Positions 28,348 through 38,675 of a DNA stretch of 64,000 bases are shown here, in pieces. The position numbers were made by a program, and so were the translations under genes. How positions within the stretch are numbered: the stretch's first letter is position 1; the number at the start of each line of letters is the position of its first letter. This DNA comes from Lacrimispora xylanisolvens. GTDB lineage: Bacteria > Bacillota > Clostridia > Lachnospirales > Lachnospiraceae. The notes under the pieces were generated by a model that made no database searches, was not told the origin of the DNA, and saw only the letters and a list, made by a program, of their open reading frames with translations. The stretch covers positions 1,753,501-1,817,500 of the forward strand of contig CP070896.1 in the NCBI GenBank assembly GCA_017084465.1. The letters run 5' to 3'.

Positions 28348-30333
28348 TTACTGACTGATATCCTGAAGCATCTTTTTCACCTGTACCATTCGGTCACGCA
28401 GCTTTGCAGCCTCTTCGAAATTCAGTTCTGCTGCCGCCTGATGCATCTTTTTTGTCAGTTCTTTTGAAAGCTTTTCCAGTTCCGTTGCATCCATCGATTC
28501 GGGATCTTTTTTAAACTCCTTATCACTGGCAGCTGCCGCCTTAGATATTGCTATCAGATCACGAACTGCTTTTTTAATGGTGGTAGGAGTAATTCCATGC
28601 TCTTCATTATATCGTTGCTGAATTGCTCTTCTCCGGTTGGTCTCTTCAATCGCTACTCTCATGGAATCCGTCATATTATCTGCGTACATAATAACGTGAC
28701 CTTCGGAGTTTCTTGCTGCTCTTCCTATTGTCTGTATGAGGGAAGTCTGCGAACGGAGAAAGCCTTCCTTATCCGCATCCAGAATTGCAACCAGTGTAAT
28801 CTCTGGAATATCAAGACCTTCCCTTAAGAGGTTGATTCCTATCAGAACATCGAAAACATCAAGCCGCATATCGCGGATGATCTCCGAGCGTTCCAGAGTA
28901 TCGATATCGGAATGGAGATACTTGACCCGGATTCCCACCTCTCTCATGTAATCCGTCAAGTCTTCTGCCATACGCTTGGTTAAAGTGGTTATTAAGATCT
29001 TATTCTTCTTTTCCACTTCCTTGTTGACCTCGGAAATAAGATCATCAATCTGCCCTTCCACAGGGCGCACGTCGATCTCCGGGTCCAGAAGTCCGGTTGG
29101 TCGAATAATCTGCTCTACCCTTAAAAGTTCATGCTCTGATTCATATACAGAAGGAGTTGCTGAAACAAACATCATCTGATTAATCTTGGATTCGAACTCT
29201 TCAAAATTCAAAGGTCGGTTATCCAGAGCGGACGGAAGACGAAATCCAAAGTTTACAAGAGTGCTTTTCCTGGAACGGTCTCCTGCGTACATTCCTCTCA
29301 CCTGCGGCAAGGTAATGTGGGACTCGTCCACGATAATTAAAAATCATCTGAAAAATAATCAATTAAGGTATAGGGCGGCTCTCCCGGTTTTCCCCCCGGT
29401 AAGATGTCTGGAATAGTTCTCAATTCCCGAACAAAAGCCGGTCTCCTTCATCATCTCTACGTCAAAGTTAGTCCGCTCAGAAATTCTCTGGGCCTCTAAA
29501 AGCTTGTCTTCACTTTTAAAATACTCCACCTGCTCCTTTAACTCCGCAAGGATTGTCTGTGCTGCATGCTCCATCTTATCTTTGGAAACAACATAATGGG
29601 AAGCAGGGAATACCGCAATATGACCCAGCTCTGCCCGGATCTCTCCTGTCAGCGTGTCAATTTCCGTAATCCGGTCTACCTCATCACCAAAGAATTCCAC
29701 ACGGTAAGCTTCACTACCGGAATAAGAGGGGAAAATCTCCACCACATCGCCTCTGACGCGAAAGGTACCACGTCTGAAATCCATATCATTCCGATCATAC
29801 TGAATATCGATCAGCTTATGAATCACTTCATCCCGGTCCTTTATCATTCCAGGCCGTAAGGATATCACCATCTCCTGATAATCGATGGGGCTGCCCAGTC
29901 CATAAATGCAGGAAACCGAAGCAACGATAATCACATCTTTGCGCTCTGATAATGCCGCAGTGGCAGAATGGCGCAGCTTATCGATCTCATCATTGATGGC
30001 AGAATCCTTTTCAATGTAAGTATCAGTAGATGGTACGTATGCTTCGGGCTGATAATAATCGTAATAAGAAACAAAATACTCCACTGCATTGTCCGGGAAA
30101 AATTCCTTGAATTCTCCGTAAAGCTGTGCAGCGAGAGTCTTGTTATGAGCAATAATTAATGTTGGCTTCTGCAATTCCTGTATGACATTCGCCATTGTAA
30201 AGGTCTTACCAGAGCCTGTAACTCCCAGTAAGGTCTGAAACTGGTTGCCCTCCTTAAATCCTCTCACAAGCTGGTCTATGGCCTGGGGCTGATCGCCGGT
30301 GGGTGCAAATTCTGAATGCAATTGAAACTCCAT
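28348..30333 (-). CDS. uvrB: UvrABC system protein B (two cancelling indels)
   Basis: UvrB is the DNA-damage-loading helicase of nucleotide excision repair. It has Walker [16 protein letters not shown], the beta-hairpin block [20 protein letters not shown], the DESH box, the motif-VI block [12 protein letters not shown] and a C-terminal UVR domain ([17 protein letters not shown]). It is split at 29331-29359. An extra C in the run 29392-29397 shifts the frame after RHLTGG, where [17 protein letters not shown] is expected, and a missing base in the A5 run 29339-29343 shifts it back before [11 protein letters not shown]. Full length is about 661 residues, normal. AGGAGG precedes the start and an extended -10 lies upstream. 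No uvrA or uvrC is in the window. Confidence 0.96.
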
Positions 30334-30371
30334 ACGTTCTTTTACCTCCTTGGTGACAACATCGTACCAGA

Positions 30372-30380
30372 ATTATAACA
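30372..30380 (-). promoter_or_regulatory. Extended -10 promoter of uvrB
   Basis: TGTTATAAT on the minus strand lies about 40 bases before the uvrB start; the -35 region is weak. A LexA-type box is not evident. Confidence 0.45.
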
Positions 30381-30449
30381 TAGCAGAGGTAAAAAGTATA
30401 GGCAGGGTAGGAACATTTGTTCTGATTTATTTTTTTACTAACCGGTTCC

Positions 30450-31697
30450 CTATTCAGCGCTCACAATCCGTCCGGCTAACGCACAGGCTGCTGCTGTTTT
30501 GGGAGATGCAAGATATATTTCAACTTTGGAAGTTCCCATTCTTCCCAGGAAATTCCGGTTATTGGTAGCCACTACCCGTTCCCCGTCACTTAGGATACCT
30601 CCGGTTCTACCGCAGCATAATCCGCATCCGGGATGGGTGATAATGGCACCTGCCTCAGACAGAATCTCCACGATTCCCTGGTCCATGGCTTCCTGGTAAA
30701 CCTTCCGGCTTGCTGGTGTCACAATAAGCTTTACATAGTCAGCTACCTTTTTGCCCTTTAACACCCCTGCTGCCGCTGCCAGATCCTCCAGACGCCCATT
30801 GGTACAGGAACCGATAAATACCTGATCAATGGCAATCCCCTCCAGTTCACTGACAGGCCTGATTTTATCCACCTGGGAAGGACATGCCATAACGGGAACA
30901 AAATCTTCTGCACGATACCGGATTACTTTTTTATAAACTCCATCCTCATCTCCAGTCAGATTCTTCTGAAATTCGTTCAGCTGTATCTCACAATAATCAG
31001 CGGTTTTCTCATCCGGAGTAAACAAGGCACATTTTGCACCAGCCTCAACAGCCATATTAGCTATGGTCATGCGGCTTGACACCGACATCTCCTCTACGGT
31101 GCTTCCTGTAAATTCAAGAGCCAGATAAGTGGCTCCGTCAGCACCCAGGTCTCCGATCAGGCGCAGGATAATATCCTTAGACATCACATCATCCGGAAGT
31201 TTTCCTTCAATAATGACCTTAATTGTCTCCGGTACCTTGATCCACATGGTACCGGTTCCCAGAATACTTGCCATCTCCGTATAACCGATTCCGGAAGAAA
31301 ATGCTCCCACACAGCCATATGTAGTGGTGTGGCTGTCTGTGCCAAAAACCACATCTCCCGGTTTTACGTATCCTGCCTCCGTCATCAGCTGATGGCAGAT
31401 TCCATCACTTCTGTGTACATGCTTCATACCGTATTTTGCTGCAAATGCATCTCCAATCCGAAAATGCCTGGTATCATCAAGCTGGCTGGCTGGAACCAGA
31501 TGATCATAGATTAAAACTGCTTTATCCGGATCCCAAAGCTTTTTAAAGCCCATTTCTTCAAATTTATCTGCTACAAAAGGAATAAAAATATCATGAATCA
31601 TTACCCTGTCTGCTTTCACAGTCACGATATCTCCCGGCTTTACATTTTGAACACCTGTATTATGCCTGATTATTTTTTCAATAATTGTGTATCCCAT
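30450..31697 (-). CDS. LeuC/homoaconitase-type dehydratase large subunit, copy 1
   Basis: This is the large subunit of an aconitase-family hydro-lyase, the class that includes 3-isopropylmalate dehydratase. The 415-residue length is that of the short archaeal-type LeuC/HacA group. Conserved parts are VFGTDSHTTTYGCVGAF, IDQVFIGSCTNGR (first Fe-S cysteine) and HPGCGLCCGRTGG (the other two). The matching small subunit starts just upstream (31707-32199), ten bases apart. Only the family is secure. With a second leuCD pair directly upstream and no leuA or leuB in the window, this pair may act on another 2-hydroxy acid such as citramalate, homoaconitate or a dimethylmalate. The frame is intact. Confidence 0.87.
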   Translation of the reverse strand: MGYTIIEKIIRHNTGVQNVKPGDIVTVKADRVMIHDIFIPFVADKFEEMGFKKLWDPDKAVLIYDHLVPASQLDDTRHFRIGDAFAAKYGMKHVHRSDGICHQLMTEAGYVKPGDVVFGTDSHTTTYGCVGAFSSGIGYTEMASILGTGTMWIKVPETIKVIIEGKLPDDVMSKDIILRLIGDLGADGATYLALEFTGSTVEEMSVSSRMTIANMAVEAGAKCALFTPDEKTADYCEIQLNEFQKNLTGDEDGVYKKVIRYRAEDFVPVMACPSQVDKIRPVSELEGIAIDQVFIGSCTNGRLEDLAAAAGVLKGKKVADYVKLIVTPASRKVYQEAMDQGIVEILSEAGAIITHPGCGLCCGRTGGILSDGERVVATNNRNFLGRMGTSKVEIYLASPKTAAACALAGRIVSAE

Positions 31698-31706
31698 TGC
31701 CCCTCC

Positions 31707-32199
31707 TTAATCCAGTCCGTTGCGTTTTCGCATGGCTTTCACCAGACCGCCCGCACTGATAATATCAACCAGATTCTGAGGCAGCGATGCGATCTGATAA
31801 AATCTGCCCTGGTATTCCACATGTTCATTTACCGTAACTTTTATGATGTCGCCTTCCGTCATATCATCATATAAATCCGGCTGTTCCATAAGAAGCAGAC
31901 CATTGTTAATGGAATTTCGGAAAAATATTCTGGCAAAGGATTTTGCTATTACACATTTCACTCCAAGAGCCTTTATAATCTCAGGCGCCTGCTCTCTGGA
32001 AGATCCGCAGCCAAAATTTTTACCAGCTACTAAGATATCTCCTTCTTTGATCAGCCCAGCCAGTTCCGGCCGGAGAGGGCTAAAGCCATACTGCTTCATC
32101 TCATCTATGGTTTTTTAATGCCAGATATTCCGTAGGAATAATGATATCCGTATCAATATCATCTCCAAGAACCCAGACTTTTCCTGTAAATGTCTCCAT
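31707..32199 (-). CDS. LeuD-type dehydratase small subunit, copy 1 (one-base insertion)
   Basis: This is the swivel-domain small subunit that pairs with the large subunit at 30450. It starts at the ATG at 32199 ([18 protein letters not shown]). An extra base in the T6 run at 32111-32116 breaks the frame after TEYLALK. With five, it continues [19 protein letters not shown] and yields about 163 residues. Family blocks are [15 protein letters not shown] and [16 protein letters not shown]. The specificity loop that reads YLRT in studied isopropylmalate isomerases reads YLAL here, so its substrate may differ. It lies 20 bases after the end of the second large subunit, so all four genes are probably one operon. 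Confidence 0.87.
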
Positions 32200-32219
32200 T
32201 GTTATTTCCTTTCCCCTGG

Positions 32220-33463
32220 TTATGCCAGCGTAATTTCTCCTGCAATGGCTGATGCCGTCACTGTGGCAGCAGAACCTAAATATACCTTGGAACTGGGATG
32301 GCCTGCCCTGCCTTTAAAATTACGGGTTCCGGTGCTGATGAGAACCTCATTCTCACCAATTACACCCTGACAGCTTCCCCAGCAGACACTGCAATTGGGG
32401 TTCATGACAATTGCACCAGACTCCATGAAAATGTCAATGAGTCCTTCCTTTAATGCCTGTTTGTATACAGAAAGGCTTGCCGGAACAACCAAAAACCGTA
32501 CACTGTCCGCTACCTTTTTTCCCTTGATAATACCGGCTCCGATTCTCAGTTCTTCAATCCTGCCATTGTTGCAGGACCCTAAAAATGCTTCGTCAATTTT
32601 CACGCCGCAGACTTCTTTTGCAGGAACCACATCATCCACAAAATCCGGTCTTGCAATCACTGGCTGGATAGCAGACAAATCAATGGTATATTCCCTTGCA
32701 TAAACTGCGTCAGGATCACTTTTATATACAGCTTTTGGCTTTCTTCCCTGCTCTTCTAAGTATGCAAGGGCAATTTCATCGGCCTCAAAGATGCCGGTTT
32801 TTTGCTCCTGCCTCAACGGATAAGTTGCATAAAACCATACGGTCATTGACACTCAGTGCTTTTGCTCCCTCACCGCAAAATTCCATTACCTGATAATTGC
32901 AGCCATTGGCACCAATCTGACCAATAATCGTAAGCATTAAATCTCTTGGATAAACTCCCTCTGGAAGCTTCCCAATAAGATTGAATTTAACAGATTCCGG
33001 AACCAGCACCCAGGATGTCCCTGTAACCATACCATAAAGAAAATCCGTACACCCTACTCCTGTACCAAAGGCGCCTAACGCACCATATGTGCAGGTATGG
33101 CTGTCTGCTCCAAAGATCAGTTCTCCCGGACAGACGTAATTTTCCATCATTATCTGATGACATACGCCCTTTCCTTCCCAGAAATCAATCTGATGCTCTC
33201 TGGCAAAATCTCTCATCTTTTTTCTGAGCTGCAGCAGTCTTAGGATTATCAGCAGGCACATTGTGATCCACAATAAAGACCAGTTTCTTAGGATCTGCAA
33301 TACGGGGATTGGTCAGCTTGTTATGATACATATCAACGGTTAAATGGGTTGTTCCGTCATTACTCATCAGGCGGTCTAAATTAACAGTATGAATGTCCCC
33401 CGGCTTTACATGATCCACACCGGCAGCAGCCGCTATTATTTTTTCTGCGATTGTCATTCCCAT
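32220..33463 (-). CDS. LeuC/homoaconitase-type dehydratase large subunit, copy 2 (two insertions)
   Basis: A second aconitase-family large subunit, about 413 residues after repair. Two T6 runs each carry one base too many: 33218-33223 (true reading TAAAQKKMRDFAREHQIDFW) and 32798-32803 (true reading LSVEAGAKTGIFEADEIA). Family blocks are LIFGADSHTCTYGALGAFG, DEAFLGSCNNGRIEE and NPNCSVCWGSCQGV, holding the three Fe-S cysteines. It is clearly a paralogue and not a copy of the enzyme at 30450, since the sequences differ along their length. Its small subunit precedes it by two bases. The substrate is not fixed by sequence, but the best-known member of the family is isopropylmalate isomerase. Confidence 0.88.
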
Positions 33464-33465
33464 AC

Positions 33466-33945
33466 CTATTCCTCCTTATTTAAAGATGCAATCAGGCCGC
33501 CCTGATTCAAAATATTCTGCATATATTCCGGAAGCTTCGTGCAGGAGTACTCTTTTCCCTTTGCCTTAACGATTCCCTCTGACAAAGACAGCTCCATCAA
33601 ATCACCCGTATTTACTTCATCCGGAAGTTCTTTGCACACGATCACAGGAAGTCCGATATTAATTGCATTCCGAAAGAAAATTCTGGCAAATGATTTGGCG
33701 ATCACAGCTTCTACACCAAGTGCCTTTAACACACCCGGTGCCTGCTCTCTGGACGAACCGCATCCAAAATTCTCCCCTCCTACTACATAATCTCCCGCCT
33801 TCACTTTTTTAGGAAAGTCGGGATCAAGAGATTCAAATGTATGTACTTTCATTTCTTCAAGATCAGGTAATAACAGATACTGGGATCCTATAATCTGATC
33901 TGTATCCAGATCATTATGAAATTTAAAAATTGCACCTGTCGGCAT
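33466..33945 (-). CDS. LeuD-type dehydratase small subunit, copy 2
   Basis: The small subunit of the second dehydratase, 159 residues and intact. It begins MPTGAIFKFHNDLDTDQIIG, and AGGAGG lies upstream. [19 protein letters not shown] and [18 protein letters not shown] are the conserved blocks. The specificity loop reads YLLL, again not the YLRT of studied isopropylmalate isomerases. It is the first gene of the four-gene operon. The 5' region (33946-34138) has no T-box or leucine leader that I can see, which argues mildly against classical leucine control. Confidence 0.87.
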   Translation of the reverse strand: MPTGAIFKFHNDLDTDQIIGSQYLLLPDLEEMKVHTFESLDPDFPKKVKAGDYVVGGENFGCGSSREQAPGVLKALGVEAVIAKSFARIFFRNAINIGLPVIVCKELPDEVNTGDLMELSLSEGIVKAKGKEYSCTKLPEYMQNILNQGGLIASLNKEE

Positions 33946-34138
33946 AAGGTTTCCTCCTGCTCATACGTAATACATATTCTTTTATTTATTTTACCACAGC
34001 CATTAATATAATAATAATACATGATATGTATATTTACTATAACATAAGATTATATTATACTTGTCCATCTGCCATTGTAAATCTGTCCCATTTAGTATAT
34101 CATATTTTTTATACCATCAATCATCAGGAGGACATTTT

Positions 34139-35167
34139 ATGTATAGCTTTAATAACGATTACAGCGAAGGCGCGCACCCAAAGATTCTGGAAGCGATCAC
34201 ACGGACCAATCTGGATCAGAACAGCGGATACGGAACTGACGGGCACTGTACCCGTGCCGGGGAGATGATCAGACGGGAAATCGGGCGAGAGGACGCTGAT
34301 GTTCATTTTATTGTGGGAGGAACCCAGACAAACCTGATTACAATCGGAGTTGCTCTCAAACCGTGGCAGGCAGTGATCTGTGTCGCTCAGGGACATATTA
34401 ATGTCCATGAAACCGGTGCGATAGAAGCCACAGGCCATAAAGTTCTGGCTATGCCTGGAAGAGATGGAAAACTGACTCCTGATGATATCATTCAGGCGTT
34501 AGATCATCATACAGACGAACATATGGTACAGCCCAAAATGGTCTACATCTCAAACTCCACCGAAATCGGAACCCAGTATTCCAAAGCAGAACTGGAAGCA
34601 ATCCACAGTCTGTGCCTTTCAAAGGACCTTTATCTCTTTTTAGATGGTGCCCGACTGGGATCTGCACTTACCAGCTCGGTGAATGATTTGACCATAAAAG
34701 ATATCGCGGCTTTAACTGATGTTTTTTATATCGGGGGAACAAAAGCCGGTGCTTTGTTTGGTGAAGCTTTAATCATCAGCAATCCGGATTTAAAACCGGA
34801 TTTCCGCTTCATGATGAAACAGCGTGGAGCTCTGCTGGCAAAAGGCTGGCTTCTTGGCATTCAGTTTGAGGAGTTGTTTACAGACAACCTCTTCTATGAT
34901 CTGGCTTCCCATGCCAATTCCATGGCAGACATCTTAAGAAAGGGAATTATTGACTGCGGCTATTCCTTTTATTCTGCCTCATTAACGAATCAGCTGTTTC
35001 CAATATTTCCTGATCATGTGATAGAAAAGCTGGAGAAAGAATTTGTTTTCTCCATACAGGAAAAAAGAGCTGATGGCCAATCTGCCATTCGTCTGGTTAC
35101 CTCCTGGGCGACCAGAGAAGACGCATGCAGGCATTTTCTAAGTATACTGAAGAACTGCTCCATGTAA
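34139..35167 (+). CDS. Low-specificity L-threonine aldolase family enzyme
   Basis: A PLP enzyme of about 342 residues that splits threonine-type beta-hydroxy amino acids to glycine and an aldehyde. The ATG at 34139 (MYSFNNDYSEGAHPKIL) has AGGAGG; the frame extends further up without support. NDYSEGAHPKIL is the N-terminal family block and FLDGARLGSALTS carries the PLP-ring aspartate. DVFYIGGTKAGALFGE carries the Schiff-base lysine (GGTK). It faces the leuCD operon divergently and ends in a shared terminator with the S41 protease gene. The arrangement suggests independent transcription. Confidence 0.9.
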   Translation: MYSFNNDYSEGAHPKILEAITRTNLDQNSGYGTDGHCTRAGEMIRREIGREDADVHFIVGGTQTNLITIGVALKPWQAVICVAQGHINVHETGAIEATGHKVLAMPGRDGKLTPDDIIQALDHHTDEHMVQPKMVYISNSTEIGTQYSKAELEAIHSLCLSKDLYLFLDGARLGSALTSSVNDLTIKDIAALTDVFYIGGTKAGALFGEALIISNPDLKPDFRFMMKQRGALLAKGWLLGIQFEELFTDNLFYDLASHANSMADILRKGIIDCGYSFYSASLTNQLFPIFPDHVIEKLEKEFVFSIQEKRADGQSAIRLVTSWATREDACRHFLSILKNCSM

Positions 35168-35171
35168 TGAG

Positions 35172-35224
35172 AAAGCCCTTAAGAAACTGGCAATGAGATT
35201 GCTGTTGTCTCTTAAGGGCTTTAT
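35172..35224. terminator. Bidirectional terminator
   Basis: AAAGCCCTTAAGA and TCTTAAGGGCTTT form a perfect stem with a long loop, followed by ATTATATTTTATTTT on the plus strand. It sits between the convergent aldolase and S41 protease genes. Confidence 0.85.
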
Positions 35225-35230
35225 TATATT

Positions 35231-36532
35231 TTATTTTAAAGCATTAATTGCTTCTATCAGCTGATTGTCTTCATTATGCTCAATCTTAATTTTTGTTTTC
35301 AGCTCTTCTTTTAATTCTACGGGAACATCTGGTTCAAGACCCTTTTTATGAAGATCAAAACCGCTTGGTGTATAGTAATGGGCAACTGTCATCTTAATTG
35401 CAGTTCCATTATCTAACGGGAACAACGTCTGGACAATACCCTTGCCAAATGTTTTGGTTCCTACAAGCTTCGCTTTCTTGTATGCCTTAAGGGCACCGGA
35501 GAAGACCTCAGATGCACTTGCAGACTGACCATTCACCAGAACTGCCATTGGAACATCTACCTGATGGCCGTCTGATGCATAATACTGCTCGCCTTTTCCG
35601 TTCTTATCCGCCATATAAACAAGAAGGGTTTTATTCTTCTTGGTTCTTACGAGATTTGGATCGCCTTCAATGACCAGATCGTCAGGAAGAATGTAATCCA
35701 GCATGGATACAACCGCATCCACAACTCCGCCAGGGTTATTTCTTAAATCAACCACCAGCTTTTTCATTCCCTTTTTCTCCAGATCATCAATTGCACCTTT
35801 AAACTGATCAGCAGTTACCGTATCGAACTGACTTACTGAAATATATCCTACATTGTCAGCCAGCATTTCATATTCAACCGTAGGCACTGTAATCTGCCGG
35901 CGTTCCATGGTCATATCGATATAATCGCCTGCCTCCTTACGAAGAACAGTGATTGTCACAGGTGTACCTTTCTCGCCTTTGATGTAATCCTTTACTACCA
36001 GTTCCAGATCAATTCCTGTCACTTCTTTGCTGCCTACCTTATAAAGGATATCACCAGGCAGAATTCCCGCTTCCGCTCCGGGAGTTCCTTCAAATACCTT
36101 GCTGACTGTAATGACACCGGTTGAGGGATTCTGACTTACCATCACTCCAATCCCGCAGTATTCACCGGCCGTATCTTCCATCAGTTTTTTATATTCATCA
36201 GCTGTGTAATAAACCGTGTAAGGGTCCTCAAGGCCATAAAGCATTCCTTTATAGATCCAGTCTTCCACTTTCGTATTGTCTTCGTCAAAGAGATAATACT
36301 TATCAATCACACTCTGAATGGTCTGGATCTTAGCCACAATCCGGTTCATATCCAGATCGCCGTTCTGATTCTCTGCCTGAACGGATTCAGCCGTTGTTCC
36401 CTTGCCATCAATTGCAGTTCTTCCAATTAAAATGCCTAAGGACATCCCCACAATTACAAGGGCTGCCAATGTGGTAAGAAGTGCTCCGACTAGGGCACCC
36501 TTCCAAAATTTATTCTTACTTTCCACTGTCAT
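35231..36532 (-). CDS. S41 C-terminal processing peptidase with PDZ domain
   Basis: A 433-residue membrane-anchored serine protease of the CtpA type, acting outside the membrane. It has an N-terminal helix (ALVGALLTTLAALVIVGM, about residues 13-30). A PDZ domain spans about 125-215 (YCGIGVMVSQNPSTGVI, then VFEGTPGAEAGILPGDILYK). In the S41 core the catalytic serine is in NGQSASASEVFSGALK and the lysine in GTKTFGKGIVQTLFP. It lies next to an EnvC-like hydrolase and ftsEX on the same strand. In other bacteria such proteases process or turn over cell-wall hydrolases, so a joint role in envelope remodelling is a reasonable inference. Confidence 0.92.
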   Translation of the reverse strand: MTVESKNKFWKGALVGALLTTLAALVIVGMSLGILIGRTAIDGKGTTAESVQAENQNGDLDMNRIVAKIQTIQSVIDKYYLFDEDNTKVEDWIYKGMLYGLEDPYTVYYTADEYKKLMEDTAGEYCGIGVMVSQNPSTGVITVSKVFEGTPGAEAGILPGDILYKVGSKEVTGIDLELVVKDYIKGEKGTPVTITVLRKEAGDYIDMTMERRQITVPTVEYEMLADNVGYISVSQFDTVTADQFKGAIDDLEKKGMKKLVVDLRNNPGGVVDAVVSMLDYILPDDLVIEGDPNLVRTKKNKTLLVYMADKNGKGEQYYASDGHQVDVPMAVLVNGQSASASEVFSGALKAYKKAKLVGTKTFGKGIVQTLFPLDNGTAIKMTVAHYYTPSGFDLHKKGLEPDVPVELKEELKTKIKIEHNEDNQLIEAINALK

Positions 36533-36548
36533 TCTCCTATCTAGCTCA

Positions 36549-37754
36549 TTATGGGCTTACATACTTCACTGGATTTACATAACTTCCATTCACTCTGATC
36601 CCAAAGTGGAGATGCGGTCCTGTGGAATACCCGGTAGAACCCACTTTTGCAATTAACTGTCCCTGCGACACTTCCTGCCCCGCTGAAACCAGGAGTTCGG
36701 AACAGTGCATATAAACAGTATAGACTCCCCCCGCCATGATGAATCATGATATAATTGCCGGCAGAATAACTGTATGTAGAGATCGTTACAGTCCCGGAAG
36801 CAGCTGCTACAATACCGGCACCTGTTGATGCTCCGATGTCTATGCCCTGATGATTAGAAGAGGCTCCTTCGGTTGGAGATTCTCTGTCTCCGAAAGAAGA
36901 AGTGATTCTTGAAGATGACGGGCTGGGCCATATAAAGCTAATATTCCCGATTGCCACCGTATTATACGTTTTACCAGCTTTCTGGGCAGCTTTCCGTGCT
37001 TCTTCCTCTTGTTTTCGTATCTGTGCTTCCATTTCTTTGATATGCTGTTCCTGCGCTGCTATATCCTTTTCCAGTTCAGATAGATTTTCCTGGTTCTTGG
37101 CTATCCTGGTCTGATACGCTGCAAGTTCCTGGTTTTTTTTGCCTGTAAGAGCCCTTCAGCCTCCTGCTTTTTGTCTCTGGCAGCAGTCTGGAATCCAAGC
37201 AGATTCTCATATTCCGCCTTTAACAGAGCTTCTCTCTGACTAACTTCTTCTTTGGTTCTTTTATAATCCTCCAGCATTCTTCTATCATATGCAGCAATGC
37301 TTCTGATATATTCCGCCCGGTTATAAAGCTGGGTGAGATCGGCGGACCTAAACAGCAAGTCCAGATAATTCGTCTCACCCTTTTCATACATATATTGAAT
37401 TCTGAGTTTCATATTCCGGTATTGATGTTCCTGGTCTTTTTTTGCGGTCTCAAGATCTGCCTGGGCAGTTTTTATCTGCTCTTCTTTTGCTGAGATCTGG
37501 GCGGTGAGTGCCGTCAGCTGCTTATCATAGACAGCCAGTTTGTCATCCAGACCTTTCACATAAGATGCAGTATCCGCTTTCAGACCCTCCAGCTCTTTTA
37601 AAGCTGATTCCACTTCCTTTTTTTGATCCTCCATGGAACTGGCCTTTTTCTTTGCATCATTTACATCATTCTTTGTACCATAGGAGGGAAATATACATGA
37701 TACGGTCATCAAAAGACCGATTCCCACTGCAAACAGTCTTTTTCCATGATTCAC
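36549..37754 (-). CDS. EnvC-like murein hydrolase activator, coiled coil plus M23 domain (two indels)
   Basis: A secreted protein of about 401 residues with a signal peptide ([20 protein letters not shown]), a long coiled coil (about residues 30-260) and a C-terminal M23 LytM-type peptidase domain. One base is missing from the T8 run 37133-37140 (repair gives [20 protein letters not shown]) and one is extra in the C6 run 36727-36732 (repair gives [19 protein letters not shown]). Zinc-site motifs are NHQGIDIG and TGPHLHFG, so it may be an active endopeptidase. It is followed by the S41 protease and preceded by ftsX. FtsEX with a coiled-coil hydrolase is the known module for controlled septal wall cutting. 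Confidence 0.92.
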
Positions 37755-37766
37755 GGACGACTCCCC

Positions 37767-38675
37767 TTATACTTTTAAATGTTTCCGGATTGTAAAGAAA
37801 CTGACAAAAAATCCAATTCCAAGTCCCAGTGACATAGCTGTTGCGGCCATGTAAGGAAATATGGCATCAACAGGAAGAAACTGAAACAATCCGGAAAGAA
37901 TGCTGAACTTAGTCACTACATATCCAACTGCTGAACGGTACAGAAAATAAATGGCGATCAGGGGAAGAGAGGCACCTACCAGTCCGATGATGACTCCTTC
38001 TACCACAAAGGGGGCTCTGATCATATAGTTGGTCGCACCGATCAGCTTCATAATCTGATTCTCGTTTTTCCTAAATGCAGCTGCTACGGAAATTGTATTG
38101 CTGATTAAGAAAATGGCCACAGCCAGAAGTATACCGATGATCAGCATGGAAAGGATTCCTATCACTTTGTTTAAGCTGTTCATACCTTCTGCTGCTGTCT
38201 TGGAATAATTAACCTTTCTTACTCCCTCTATCCCATTTAACCAGGATACAAGCTCATCCTGCTGGGTTAAATCAGTTAGAAATATTGTATAGGAAGAAGA
38301 ATTGGCAAGAGGGTTGTCCTCTTCAAATCCTTCTGCAAGATCCTGCATATCACCGAAGTACTCTTTCTTTGCTTCTGACCATGCGTCCTCAGCAGAGGTG
38401 AATTTTACTTCTTTTACTTCTTTTCGTTGTTTAATCTCATTGCCAATCTCAGTGATCTTGTTTTTATCAAGACCTTCGTTAAAAAATACAGTAATTCCTA
38501 CTGTGCTCTCCGTATTTTTTACTACATACTGCACATTTACCATGATAGAGAAGAACAGACAAAAAAGGAAAATGCATGCGGATACTGTTGCAATTGAGGC
38601 CAGGGAAAATAATATGTTTCTGCAGATGTTTATTACACCTTGTTTCAGACAATACCAAAATGTACTAATTCTCAT
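37767..38675 (-). CDS. ftsX: Cell division ABC transporter permease FtsX
   Basis: The membrane half of FtsEX, about 302 residues. The ATG at 38675 (MRISTFWYCLKQGVINICRN) has AAGGCGG upstream and lies within the last codons of ftsE. The layout is the FtsX pattern: one helix (LASIATVSACIFLFCLFFSI), a large outer domain to about residue 165, then three helices (ILSMLIIGILLAVAIFLIS; VVEGVIIGLVGASLPLIAI; MAATAMSLGLGIGFFVSF). It does not pump a substrate. It transmits ATP-driven motion of FtsE to wall hydrolases, here most likely the M23 protein encoded 12 bases downstream. Confidence 0.94.
   Translation of the reverse strand: MRISTFWYCLKQGVINICRNILFSLASIATVSACIFLFCLFFSIMVNVQYVVKNTESTVGITVFFNEGLDKNKITEIGNEIKQRKEVKEVKFTSAEDAWSEAKKEYFGDMQDLAEGFEEDNPLANSSSYTIFLTDLTQQDELVSWLNGIEGVRKVNYSKTAAEGMNSLNKVIGILSMLIIGILLAVAIFLISNTISVAAAFRKNENQIMKLIGATNYMIRAPFVVEGVIIGLVGASLPLIAIYFLYRSAVGYVVTKFSILSGLFQFLPVDAIFPYMAATAMSLGLGIGFFVSFFTIRKHLKV

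Noticed and set aside
28348..33463. Programmed frameshifting in feoB, uvrB and leuC
   Set aside because: Breaks occur in many unrelated genes at different positions and directions, in simple runs, without slippery heptamers plus structure. Sequence error is simpler.
33946..34138. T-box or leucine leader before the leuCD operon
   Set aside because: The region is short and AT-rich, with no T-box core or leucine-rich leader frame.
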